Assembly (NCBI GenBank): GCA_047605205.1 | Contig: JASGGE010000049.1 | Coordinates: 1-24,352, forward strand | Reading direction: 5' to 3' | Length of the DNA: 24,352 nucleotides | DNA from: Siphonobacter sp047605205 | GTDB taxonomy: Bacteria > Bacteroidota > Bacteroidia > Cytophagales > Spirosomataceae | Shown here: one piece after another, positions 1 through 7,667 of the stretch | Layout of the letters: every line of letters begins with the position of its first letter | Position numbering within the stretch: the first letter of the stretch is position 1 | Program-made: the position numbers and the translations under genes | The notes under the pieces: model-generated | The model's database searches: none | Seen by the model: the letters and a program-made list of their open reading frames with translations, nothing else | Told to the model about the DNA's origin: nothing

Positions 1-489
1 AAGTTCAGCTTAACCCAGTCGGTACCTGAGTTAGTCAATCGCAAGCGGGAAATTTTTAATGATGCTTTTGATCATAAAGAAGACCTGGATTTATTAAAGG
101 GTGTTCGCACGTTGATTGAAGATTTATATGCTCATAATTTTCAACTTATCCTTGCCTCTTCAGCGGCTAACGTAACCATCAATCGGGTGTTTCGTCGGTT
201 TGGGCTTAGTCCCTATTTTTCGGCCATTGTAAGTGGGGAAGACTTCCCGAAATCAAAGCCCGATCCGGCGATTTTTAACTATGCCGCTTCGTTATCAATA
301 GCTTCCAAAGAACAATGTATTGTTATTGAAGACTCAACCAATGGCGTATTGGCTGCGAAAGGAGCAGGGATTTATTGCATTGGTTATAACAGCGAACACT
401 CTAAACGTCAGGACTTGAGCCGGGCAGATCAGGTAATTAACCATTTTTCAGAATTGAATTCGTCTGTTATTGGTGCAATTGGTGGGTAG
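1..489 (+). CDS. HAD superfamily hydrolase, subfamily IA (3' part)
   Basis: The frame is open from base 1, so the start lies outside the window and only the last 162 residues are seen. The part present carries the later haloacid-dehalogenase motifs: motif II in the segment LILASSAAN (strand ending in Ser), the motif III lysine in FPKSKPDPAIF, and motif IV in IVIEDSTNGVLAAKGAG (acidic E-D pair). This layout is that of the beta-phosphoglucomutase/phosphatase branch, cytoplasmic enzymes that move or remove phosphate on small sugars through an aspartyl-phosphate. The catalytic Asp of motif I and the cap domain are mostly missing, so the substrate cannot be told. A TTG at 112 is only an internal codon, because the reading frame and protein-like sequence continue upstream of it. 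Confidence 0.85.
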   Translation, partial: KFSLTQSVPELVNRKREIFNDAFDHKEDLDLLKGVRTLIEDLYAHNFQLILASSAANVTINRVFRRFGLSPYFSAIVSGEDFPKSKPDPAIFNYAASLSIASKEQCIVIEDSTNGVLAAKGAGIYCIGYNSEHSKRQDLSRADQVINHFSELNSSVIGAIGG

Positions 490-673
490 CCAGCCAGTCG
501 TCAGGGAATTTCCGGTATTTCTGCTCCGACACCCAGTGCTAAGCATCTTCAAAAACGGAAACCAGTACGTAAAGTTCAGATTTTCTTATCTTTCCAAAGT
601 ATAAGTTATTGGTTTCCTGCCATTGAATTAAGTGAGGTAATGTAAATGTTAACAGTTTTTTATTTGGTAAATC
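467..673 (-). pseudogene. Possible decayed coding fragment with in-frame amber stop
   Basis: On the minus strand a frame runs from just after a TAA (674-676) to a TAA (467-469), broken by one TAG at 539-541. Its translation looks protein-like on both sides of the stop: LYFGKIRKSELYVLVSVFED before it and HWVSEQKYRKFPDDWLATH after it. It overlaps the last bases of the HAD gene. No start codon or homologue is recognised, so it may equally be chance. If real, it is a gene remnant that filled this gap. Confidence 0.2.
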
Positions 674-772
674 TTAAGAATAATCTTAAAATATTTCTCA
701 ATAGTGACCAATGATTATAGATAAATTTTTGTAATTCCTCCAAACTCACCGTCAATACCTATTTTTGTCGCC

Positions 773-3730
773 ATGAAACGTTTCATTTCTTTACTGGCTG
801 CTCTACTGGTGACCGGCTCGTCGTTTGCTCAACAACCCTTTACAAGAGGTAACCATCACTGGGCAGACTCTGTTTTTGCCCAGCTTACCCTTGATGAAAA
901 GATCGGTCAGCTAATGATGCCGCGGGCCAATTTTACGAATCAGCCTTATGATCAGGATAAACTTAAAAGCTGGGTACGCGAGTACAAAATAGGTGGTTTA
1001 GTATGGTTTACGAACCAACCAACCCGCCAGACCGCCATGATTAACGAACTTCAGGCCGTATCAGCCGTGCCCATGATGATGGGAGAAGATTTGGAGTGGG
1101 GCTTAACCATGCGTTTAGACAGCACCATTCGATATCCCTATGCTCTGACACTAGGGGCCATTCGGGGGAATGATGATTGGTTTTACCGAATGGGGCGTCA
1201 AATCGGTGAGCAATGCCGCCGGGCAGGTATTCATGTCAATTATGCTCCCGTTGCTGACGTTAATAACAATCCTAAAAACCCGATAATCGGTTTCCGGTCT
1301 TTTGGGGAAAATCGGGAAGAGGTATTACGAAAAGCCACTGCTTATATGCGGGGAATGCAGGATGCCGGATTGATAACCTCGGCCAAGCACTTTCCCGGCC
1401 ACGGTGATACCGATGTGGATTCGCACGCTGACTTACCCGTCATTCTGCACTCCAGGGCTCGTCTGGATTCGGTGGAGCTTTATCCTTTTAAACGATTAAT
1501 CCAGAGTGGCCTTAACGGTGTGATGATTGCCCACCTTAGCATTCCCAGCCTGGATCCAACACTAAATCAGGCATCTACGTTATCAAAACCTATTGTAACG
1601 GACTTACTACGCAAAGAACTGGGCTTTCAGGGGCTAATCTTTACAGATGCTATGGAAATGCAGGGAGTTGCCAAACATTATCCCCCCGGTGTGGCAGGCG
1701 TAAAAGCATTATTAGCGGGGAATGATGTGCTGGAGACCTTTACGGATGTTCCTGTCATGTTTCAGGCCATTAAAAATGCGATTCTTTCGGGTGAGCTAAC
1801 CATGGCTGAATTGGACGATAAAGTACGGCGTATTCTGCGGGCTAAAGCCTGGCTGAAACTCGATCAGTATCGCCCGGCTCCACTCGATCATTTACTGGAT
1901 GATCTGGATAAACCCGTTGGTAATTCACTGGCTCGTAAGCTATCGGAAGGAAGCTTAACCGTACTTCGTAATGAAGGTAAAATTTTGCCTGTCAAGAACT
2001 TAGCTACCACGAAAGTAGCCGTGATCAGCGTAGGGACTCCTGCACAGGGGAGCATCAATCCAACGAATTTTCAGGCAATGGTTATGAACTATTTACCTGC
2101 CGATACGTTCCGGGTAGACCTGACCACTCCTGAAACGAAGCTTACGCAAATCAGGAAAAAACTTATAAAGTATGATCTGGTGCTGGTATCGCTTCATAAC
2201 CCCTCATTACGATCGGCGAATACCTGGCCCGCACCCAATTTAAAACTGGCTCAGACTTTTGTTGGGTTGCCTAATGCGGCTTATGTATTTTTTGGCAATC
2301 CATATGTGCTTAATAGTTTGCCCGGGATTGAAAAAGCGAAAGGTCTGATTATAACCTATCAGGAAACAGCAGTTATGCAGGAGCTCGCTGCTCAACTCGT
2401 AGGCGGAGGAATCGGAGCAAATGGGCAGTTACCCGTAACCGTTAATGCAAACTTCAAATTTGGGGATGGATTAACGATGGAATCCATGAATCGTTTTAAA
2501 TATGGCTTGCCAGAAGATGTAGGAGTAGATTCACGCATTTTATTTCCCAAACTTGACTCCATTGTTAACCAGGGACTACTTGCAAAAGCATATCCGGGAG
2601 CTTCAGTGCTGGTGGCCAAGGATGGGGAAGTAATTTTCAAGAAAGCTTATGGTACGCAAACCTATGAAAGTACACAGCCTGTTCGGGAAACGGATTTATA
2701 TGATTTGGCTTCAGTAACGAAAGTGAGTGCTTCGGCACTTGCACTGATGCGGTTGCAGGATGAAGGTAAATTTCGCCTCGATATGACGTTAGGGGAGTTA
2801 TTTCCTAAATGGAGAAAATCCAATAAGGCAAATCTGAAACTGATTGATATTCTGACGCATCAGGCGGGTTTAAAGGCTTCACTTCCCCTATGGCAAACAA
2901 CCCTGGATTCTACCAGCCGCACGGGCTGGAAACCCAAGACATTTAGTGCCGTCGAGAGCCGTAAGTATCCGATTGCGGTAGGAGACCATTTATTCCTGCA
3001 TCGTCGTTATCGGAAAAAACTTTTCAGGCAGATCGAAGATTCTCCGGTCAACCCCAAACAGGGATATGTTTATAGTGATTTATCGTACTATCTCTATCCA
3101 CAAATTGTAGAGCGGATTACGGGTCAGAAATGGGAAGATTATCTTAAAAAGACCTTCTATGAACCAATGGGGGCTATGACTTTGACCTACAACCCACGGC
3201 GTTTCTACCCACTGGACCGGATTGCTCCAACCGAAAACGATACTTTTTTCCGGAAAGAGCTGGTTCATGGTCGTGTACATGATGAAGGTGCAAGTATGCT
3301 GGCGGGAATTTCCGGACACGCTGGTTTGTTTGGAAATGCAAATGACCTGGCTAAACTCTATCAAATGTATTTGAATGGCGGAACTTATGGTGGACAACGG
3401 TTTATTAAAGAGCAAACCATTAAGCAATGGACCTCCTATCCTTTTCCGGTTGAAGTGAACAGCCGTCGAGGTATTGGTTTTGATAAGCCTGACCGCCACA
3501 AGCCAGGGTTATCAGGTCCTCCGTCGGCGAGCCCCCTAAGTTATGGGCATGGAGGGTTTACAGGAACATTCGTATGGGTAGAACCGCAAACGAAAACCTT
3601 GTACATCTTCCTGTCTAATAGGGTGTATCCAACGCGGAATAATGCTAAAATTGGTCAGTTAAATATTCGTACACAGTTTGGAGAGATGATTAATGAGGCG
3701 ATCCGTAGGTCGGCCATAACCGGATTTTAG
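773..3730 (+). CDS. GH3 beta-N-acetylglucosaminidase-like enzyme fused to a serine beta-lactamase domain
   Basis: A 985-residue exported protein. Residues 1-19 are a signal peptide (basic start, hydrophobic core, cut near SSFA/QQ). Residues about 30-365 form a glycoside hydrolase family 3 catalytic domain of NagZ type: KHFPGHGDT at 205-213, the Asp216-Ser-His218 acid/base dyad, and nucleophile Asp292 in FTDAMEM. Residues about 385-580 look like the GH3 alpha/beta sandwich. Residues about 595-975 are a class C beta-lactamase/DD-peptidase-like domain with SVTK (Ser647, Lys650), Tyr767-Ser-Asp in the YxN position, and His926-Gly-Gly in the KTG position. The family removes GlcNAc from muropeptides or chitin-like glycans; the second domain could act on peptide or ester bonds, but its substrate is not known. 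The role is likely periplasmic cell-wall recycling (inference). It stands alone and ends before a strong hairpin. Confidence 0.93.
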   Translation: MKRFISLLAALLVTGSSFAQQPFTRGNHHWADSVFAQLTLDEKIGQLMMPRANFTNQPYDQDKLKSWVREYKIGGLVWFTNQPTRQTAMINELQAVSAVPMMMGEDLEWGLTMRLDSTIRYPYALTLGAIRGNDDWFYRMGRQIGEQCRRAGIHVNYAPVADVNNNPKNPIIGFRSFGENREEVLRKATAYMRGMQDAGLITSAKHFPGHGDTDVDSHADLPVILHSRARLDSVELYPFKRLIQSGLNGVMIAHLSIPSLDPTLNQASTLSKPIVTDLLRKELGFQGLIFTDAMEMQGVAKHYPPGVAGVKALLAGNDVLETFTDVPVMFQAIKNAILSGELTMAELDDKVRRILRAKAWLKLDQYRPAPLDHLLDDLDKPVGNSLARKLSEGSLTVLRNEGKILPVKNLATTKVAVISVGTPAQGSINPTNFQAMVMNYLPADTFRVDLTTPETKLTQIRKKLIKYDLVLVSLHNPSLRSANTWPAPNLKLAQTFVGLPNAAYVFFGNPYVLNSLPGIEKAKGLIITYQETAVMQELAAQLVGGGIGANGQLPVTVNANFKFGDGLTMESMNRFKYGLPEDVGVDSRILFPKLDSIVNQGLLAKAYPGASVLVAKDGEVIFKKAYGTQTYESTQPVRETDLYDLASVTKVSASALALMRLQDEGKFRLDMTLGELFPKWRKSNKANLKLIDILTHQAGLKASLPLWQTTLDSTSRTGWKPKTFSAVESRKYPIAVGDHLFLHRRYRKKLFRQIEDSPVNPKQGYVYSDLSYYLYPQIVERITGQKWEDYLKKTFYEPMGAMTLTYNPRRFYPLDRIAPTENDTFFRKELVHGRVHDEGASMLAGISGHAGLFGNANDLAKLYQMYLNGGTYGGQRFIKEQTIKQWTSYPFPVEVNSRRGIGFDKPDRHKPGLSGPPSASPLSYGHGGFTGTFVWVEPQTKTLYIFLSNRVYPTRNNAKIGQLNIRTQFGEMINEAIRRSAITGF

Positions 3731-3780
3731 AAAGAACTGCCCAAACAAAAGAGCTGGAGGTGCCCGCCAGAAGTTAGCGA

Positions 3781-3915
3781 CTAAAAGGAAGATCCCCGTT
3801 TTGGATTTAAATTTCTTTGGGACTCTAAAATCCGGGCTTTATTATCTCCATAACTATCCGTATTAGAGGCTCTTAAGCAAGATATGGTGGCAAAATCACT
3901 ATTATAAAACTTCAT
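3781..3915 (-). CDS. Small 44-codon reading frame, possible gene remnant
   Basis: An ATG at 3915 on the minus strand opens a frame ending in TAG at 3781-3783. The protein begins MKFYNSDFATISC, which recalls the start of small Bacteroidota proteins of STAS-like type (from memory), but the rest (ending NPKRGSSF) is polar and unlike a fold. The ATG abuts the outer edge of the terminator hairpin at 3915-3959, so a transcript from the upstream minus-strand gene would stop before it. Either a truncated remnant or chance. Confidence 0.17.
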   Translation of the reverse strand: MKFYNSDFATISCLRASNTDSYGDNKARILESQRNLNPKRGSSF

Positions 3916-3959
3916 TAAAGACAAAGAGCCCGGTATTCAACCGGGCTCTTTGTCTTTAA
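3915..3959. terminator. Two-way intrinsic terminator between convergent genes
   Basis: A perfect 20-bp stem (3915-3934 with 3940-3959) and a 5-base loop (attca). The base of the stem is A/T-rich and the upper part is GC-rich (gagcccggt / accgggctc), so it can end transcription from either side. It lies between the GH3 fusion gene (plus) and the hypothetical gene at 4004 (minus). Confidence 0.85.
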
Positions 3960-4003
3960 GTCCGCCCAACTTTGGCGGGCTAGTCCAAACTGCTGAGGCT
4001 TTT

Positions 4004-5158
4004 TTATCCGTTAAATCGTCTGCGAACAATTTCGTAGAAGTCATCCGCTTCGTCTACTACGGCTCGCCAGTTATATTTTGTAGCATATGTCTGATTCATG
4101 ATTTCCTTGGCTTTATCAAAATTCGATGCCTTTTCAAGTTCGTCGACAGCTTGATGATAGGCAGCGGAATCACCCTTAAAAAGCTGATTGATAAAGATGA
4201 ATTTATGATTCAGGGAGATATAACTATGAATGCTTTCAATCGGTTTATGCATAAACTGACTAGCAAACGAATCTCCCGCTTTTTCTTTTCTAAGTTTCTC
4301 ATTGAACGTAGACACCTGATCATTCAGGCTAACCGTTACGTCTTCGGCTGACGTTATTTGGGGCGTTTGCGGCACAATAGTTGGCTCACCAATGGTTACA
4401 TAAGGTTCGCTATTCGCTGCATAAGGAGTAGGTATTTCTGCCGTGCGAGTAATCGGGGTTGAAACGTTAGCTTCAGTAGGAGTAATTTGTTTGAAGAAAC
4501 TATCGCTTAGAGGGCTTTCTGCCGGGGCAACGTATCTGCTTTTATACAGTGAGTCAATCTGTAATGGCACTTTAGCAGAAAAAGCAGCAAGTGTTTCTTC
4601 TGGGGGTTGGGTTTGGGTGGGCAGTGATTCCTTGAGCCATTGCAGTGCCTGTGTGGTATACACACTCGGCGAACTACCCAGACGATCCTGAAGATCTTTC
4701 AACACACCTGTGTGCAGGCGAGTGTACTTTAGGGCAGGTTTGAAATCATCGGCCTTTAACTGAAAGTCGGGTAACTCTCTTAACCAGCCTTCAAAGTAAT
4801 CTTCGGGTTGAAGTAGTAGCTCTAACGTTTCATGAGACGCTTTACCTAAAAGAGGTTCCAGTTCGGCTCTGCCAAGCGAAATATGCCTTGAAACGATATT
4901 TAAAAACGTTTGTAGAGCAGTTTTAACTTCTTCATTTTCAAAATTAAAGTAAGGGCTTCGGAAAGTAACAGCTGTTTTTTTCCATGTCTCATATAAATCT
5001 CGTAATACAAAAAGATTTACCTGAGGAATGTCACTGAAACGTAAAAGCGTTTCGCCGTTTACCCGGTCGTAATGAGCAAAATACGCGTTGCATAGTTGAG
5101 TAGCATAAGACTTCGCGTAAGACTCAACCGCGGCAATATCCAGTTTTTTTGATGACAT
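4004..5158 (-). CDS. Hypothetical protein, helical with Pro/Thr-rich linker
   Basis: A 384-residue protein that I cannot name. No signal peptide or membrane segment is visible, so it is probably cytoplasmic. Residues 1-200 are mainly helical and rich in charged residues. Residues about 205-285 are a low-complexity linker rich in Pro, Thr, Ser and Ala (APAESPL, PTEANVSTP, PTIVPQTPQ). Residues about 310-384 form a compact helical end (HKFIFINQLFKGDSAAYHQA, then KYNWRAVV); I recall this kind of end, FINxLFxGDxxAY, as recurrent in Bacteroidota hypothetical proteins. The start is an ATG at 5158 placed 25 bases after a TACTTTTG element. It is transcribed alone toward the strong terminator at 3915-3959. 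Function unknown. Confidence 0.85.
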   Translation of the reverse strand: MSSKKLDIAAVESYAKSYATQLCNAYFAHYDRVNGETLLRFSDIPQVNLFVLRDLYETWKKTAVTFRSPYFNFENEEVKTALQTFLNIVSRHISLGRAELEPLLGKASHETLELLLQPEDYFEGWLRELPDFQLKADDFKPALKYTRLHTGVLKDLQDRLGSSPSVYTTQALQWLKESLPTQTQPPEETLAAFSAKVPLQIDSLYKSRYVAPAESPLSDSFFKQITPTEANVSTPITRTAEIPTPYAANSEPYVTIGEPTIVPQTPQITSAEDVTVSLNDQVSTFNEKLRKEKAGDSFASQFMHKPIESIHSYISLNHKFIFINQLFKGDSAAYHQAVDELEKASNFDKAKEIMNQTYATKYNWRAVVDEADDFYEIVRRRFNG

Positions 5159-5183
5159 AAAATTCAGAGACTACTTTGGTTAA

Positions 5184-5191
5184 CAAAAGTA
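5184..5191 (-). promoter_or_regulatory. Candidate -7 promoter element TACTTTTG
   Basis: On the minus strand this reads TACTTTTG, a full match to the Bacteroidota -7 consensus TAnnTTTG, 25 bases before the ATG at 5158. A TTG further upstream is about 27 bases away, longer than the usual 19-23, so the -33 part is weak. Confidence 0.5.
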
Positions 5192-5230
5192 CATAAGTAT
5201 AAGTACATTTTCTATTTTCAAATACGGCAT

Positions 5231-5267
5231 AAAAAAAATCCCTACCAATTGATAGTAGGGATTTTTT
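5231..5267 (-). terminator. Intrinsic terminator of htrA
   Basis: Stem 5233-5245 with 5255-5267 (13 bp, aaaaaatccctac and its complement) and a 9-base loop. Read on the minus strand it ends in eight T residues (5238-5231), placed about 15 bases after the htrA stop codon. It also insulates the next minus-strand gene. Confidence 0.85.
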
Positions 5268-5281
5268 ATTATTGGGCAGCA

Positions 5282-6808
5282 TTATCGCAGTGTTCCGTCA
5301 ATCCGGTATTGTTGTCCGTTTGAAGGATCAATACCAATGATACGAACACGCCCTTTCCGATTTGCCAGAAGATCACCCACTTGTTTCGCATCTTTTACGG
5401 CTGTATCATCAATCTTTGTAATGATAAAGCCTACTGGCACTTCCTGATATTCCATCCAGCCGTCGGGCAATACTTCAACTACTTTTGCTCCGCCGTTGAT
5501 ATGAAACTTGGCTTTTTCGTTTGAGTTAACATTATCAAGTTTAGCACCAATCGATTCAATCTGTACCAGTGAAGAAACTGGAGATTTCGTAATGGTGGTG
5601 CTACCCTCCATATTTTTCAGGGTAACGTTGAAGTCTTTCAATTGACCATCACGATTAACGGTTACAACGATCACATCACCGGGTTTGTGCTGACCAACTA
5701 ATTCAACCAATTTCTGAATACCCGTTACGTCACGGCCGTCTACTTTCACGATTACGTCACCAATTTTCAACCCGGCGGCTTTAGCAGCACTAGCATTTGG
5801 ATTTTCACCGAAGGTGCCGAAGTAAACGCCTGTGTTTGTTTTTAAATCACGTTCGTTGGCAAGTTTTTCATCTACTTCTTCCATTTTCGAAACGCCCAGG
5901 TAACCGCGTTGAACGTTACCATACTTGAGCAGATCGCCGGCTACTTTTTTTACCAGATTGGAAGGAACCGCAAATGAATAACCTACGTACGTACCAGTGG
6001 CACCGCCCGCTATAGCGGTGTTAATACCAATTAGTTCGCCTTTCAGGTTAACCAGTGCACCACCTGAATTACCAGGGTTTACGGCAGCATCGGTTTGAAT
6101 AAAGGCTTCGATTGGGCTTTGGGCTTTATCGTTATCACCAATAATGCCAATTGAACGGCCTTTGGCACTAACAATACCAGCAGTAACGGTCGATTCCAGG
6201 TTGAAAGGGTTACCTACCGCTAATACCCATTCACCTACTTTAATATCATCTGAGTTAGCAAAGGGCAAATAGGGTAAGTTATCAGGAACTTTGCTACCTT
6301 CAATCTGAATCACGGCAATGTCGGTGTTGGGGTCAGCTCCGACCACCTTTGCCTTGAATTTACGACGGTCACTTAATACAACTTCTAATTCAGAAGCATC
6401 AGCCACTACGTGATTATTCGTTACAATGTATCCGTCAGGACTGATGACTACGCCCGAGCCCGAGGCTTCGCCTTGCTGACGTTGCTGAGGAGCTTGCCGA
6501 CCACCAAAGAAATCTTCATCGCCACCAAAGAAATCAAAAATACTTGGCAAACGCTGTTGGCGTACATTCCGGACAATTTTCGATTTAATGTGGACAACGG
6601 CGGGGGTTGACTTATCTGCGGCTCCAACAAAATCACCGGGTAAGGCAGTTGGGGAAGCCGTAAACTTAACGTTCGATCCCGAAGAACTGGCTTCGGTTAA
6701 AATTACATCGTGGCGAGAATCTAAGCCAAGCAGGTGAGCTCCTCCTAGAGTGAGTCCACTGCTCAACACGCCTACTAAGGCTAGGGGTTTCCAATTGGTA
6801 TTCTTCAT
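5282..6808 (-). CDS. htrA: Periplasmic serine protease of the HtrA/DegP/DegQ family
   Basis: A 508-residue envelope protease that degrades or refolds damaged exported proteins. The N-terminus (MKNTNWKPLALVGVLSSGL) is a signal peptide or membrane anchor. The trypsin-like domain has the full triad: His133 in TNNHVV, Asp163 in NTDIAVI and Ser248 in GNSGGAL. A Gln/Arg-rich LA-loop-like insert (FGGRQAPQQRQQ) precedes the His. PDZ1 spans about residues 310-400 (begins RGYLGV); a second, divergent PDZ covers about 425-508. I chose the ATG at 6808 because the signal peptide starts there; a TTG at 6877 in the same frame would add 23 residues ahead of it. The gene lies downstream of hsp20 on the same strand, 243 bases apart and with a hairpin between, so it likely has its own promoter. 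Confidence 0.95.
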   Translation of the reverse strand: MKNTNWKPLALVGVLSSGLTLGGAHLLGLDSRHDVILTEASSSGSNVKFTASPTALPGDFVGAADKSTPAVVHIKSKIVRNVRQQRLPSIFDFFGGDEDFFGGRQAPQQRQQGEASGSGVVISPDGYIVTNNHVVADASELEVVLSDRRKFKAKVVGADPNTDIAVIQIEGSKVPDNLPYLPFANSDDIKVGEWVLAVGNPFNLESTVTAGIVSAKGRSIGIIGDNDKAQSPIEAFIQTDAAVNPGNSGGALVNLKGELIGINTAIAGGATGTYVGYSFAVPSNLVKKVAGDLLKYGNVQRGYLGVSKMEEVDEKLANERDLKTNTGVYFGTFGENPNASAAKAAGLKIGDVIVKVDGRDVTGIQKLVELVGQHKPGDVIVVTVNRDGQLKDFNVTLKNMEGSTTITKSPVSSLVQIESIGAKLDNVNSNEKAKFHINGGAKVVEVLPDGWMEYQEVPVGFIITKIDDTAVKDAKQVGDLLANRKGRVRIIGIDPSNGQQYRIDGTLR

Positions 6809-6908
6809 AGCTGCCGTACTTGTTTGGAGAGGGAAATTTAAAAGTTTGGGTAGCAGTGCTCCAAATCGACTAAGCAAATGTTAAAATTATTATTCCAGTT
6901 TCTGTCTC

Positions 6909-6934
6909 TAACGCGAAACAATAAAAAAGCGTTA
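6909..6934. promoter_or_regulatory. Inverted repeat upstream of htrA
   Basis: TAACGC (6909-6914) and GCGTTA (6929-6934) form a 6-bp inverted repeat with a 14-base A-rich centre, about 100-125 bases before the htrA ATG. It could be an operator or a leader hairpin; no regulator is identified. Confidence 0.25.
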
Positions 6935-6998
6935 CGAAAGTATAAGGATTAAGATTTTTTAACAACACTTATCTGAATAAATGAATGGTTTACAAGGA

Positions 6999-7033
6999 TA
7001 AACGAGCAGAGAGGGTTACTCTCTGCTCGTTTA
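6999..7033 (-). terminator. Hairpin downstream of hsp20
   Basis: A perfect 15-bp stem (6999-7013 with 7019-7033; core acgagcagagag) and a 5-base loop (ggtta), 18 bases after the hsp20 stop codon. On the minus strand no clear T-run follows, so it may act as a weaker terminator or as an mRNA 3' end stabiliser. Confidence 0.65.
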
Positions 7034-7051
7034 AATATTAGGAGAAAACGC

Positions 7052-7477
7052 TTATGCTACTGAAATTTCACGAGGTTGAGCTTTTGCTTCTTCTTTTTTA
7101 GGAAGTGTTACGCTCAGGATACCGTCGGTGTAAGTAGCTTCAATTTTTTCGCCGTCAATGGTCTTGGGTAAAACGAAAGACCTTTGGAAACTATTGTAGC
7201 TGAATTCTTTACGGCTATACTGTTCTTGTGTTTCTTCGCTTTTTGTTTCTTTTTTAGCCGAAATAACGAGGCGATTTTCGTGAACACTAATCTTAAAGTC
7301 TTCTTTCTTTAAACCAGGAGCCGCTACTTCAAGCTGGAAGGTACCTTCGTTTTCTTTGACGTTTACAGCAGGTAAGCTGTTCCAGTCGTTTTTAGAAGCA
7401 GGCACGTTGAATGAATTAAAGAAGTCGTCATTGAAAAAACGATGTAAAGAAGGCTGATGAAATTTAACGAGTGACAT
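7052..7477 (-). CDS. Small heat shock protein, Hsp20/alpha-crystallin family
   Basis: A 141-residue ATP-independent holdase that binds unfolding proteins in the cytoplasm as large oligomers. A short N-terminal arm (FHQPSLHRFFNDDFFNSFN) is rich in Phe, as usual for substrate binding. The alpha-crystallin domain covers about residues 33-125: VNVKENEGTFQLEVAAPGLK, then the strand HENRLVISAKKE, then the closing ATYTDGILSVTLPKK (A-x-x-x-x-G-x-L). The tail carries the oligomer-docking I-x-V motif (Ile138-Ser-Val140). The start is the ATG at 7477; length is typical. The upstream gap holds two copies of a 14-base motif that may be the heat-shock operator. Neighbour htrA suggests a stress-related cluster. 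Confidence 0.95.
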   Translation of the reverse strand: MSLVKFHQPSLHRFFNDDFFNSFNVPASKNDWNSLPAVNVKENEGTFQLEVAAPGLKKEDFKISVHENRLVISAKKETKSEETQEQYSRKEFSYNSFQRSFVLPKTIDGEKIEATYTDGILSVTLPKKEEAKAQPREISVA

Positions 7478-7513
7478 GGCTATATGTGTTTTTAGTTAAG
7501 TTCTGTTTTTCCT

Positions 7514-7531
7514 GAACGCTTTAAAACGTTC
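7514..7531. promoter_or_regulatory. Imperfect palindrome in the hsp20 leader
   Basis: GAACGCTTTAAAACGTTC is an 18-base palindrome with one mismatched pair (16 of 18 positions), 37-54 bases before the hsp20 ATG. This position fits an operator overlapping the promoter or a short leader hairpin. Confidence 0.35.
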
Positions 7532-7583
7532 GGACGATTGTACTTAAAAAACAGATGTGCCAATACTTAAATTTGAGTAAATG

Positions 7584-7638
7584 ATGACAAAATGTCTATC
7601 AATTTCAATTTTTAAAATTTATTAATGACAAAATGTCT
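7584..7638. promoter_or_regulatory. Repeated 14-bp motif upstream of hsp20
   Basis: ATGACAAAATGTCT occurs at 7584-7597 and again at 7625-7638, identical and 41 bases apart start to start, close to four DNA turns. Each copy holds an inverted repeat GACA-AAA-TGTC. They lie 107-161 bases upstream of the hsp20 ATG, and hsp20 is the only gene this gap can serve. Probable binding sites for a stress regulator; I do not know which. Confidence 0.5.
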
Positions 7639-7667
7639 TAAAACGACTGTCAAAATTCCATTCTCCT

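Noticed and set aside
760..767. TATTTTTG, a match to TAnnTTTG, 5 bases before the GH3 start codon
   Set aside because: The region is A/T-rich and such matches arise easily; no TTG lies at the right spacing. Kept out as a promoter call.
3950..4351. 133-codon plus-strand frame
   Set aside because: It lies antisense to the hypothetical gene at 4004-5158, overlaps the terminator and has no family features.
7535..7560. Possible sigma-54 promoter (TTGGCAC on the minus strand) before hsp20
   Set aside because: The GG at -24 is present but the needed GC at -12 is replaced by TT at the correct spacing.
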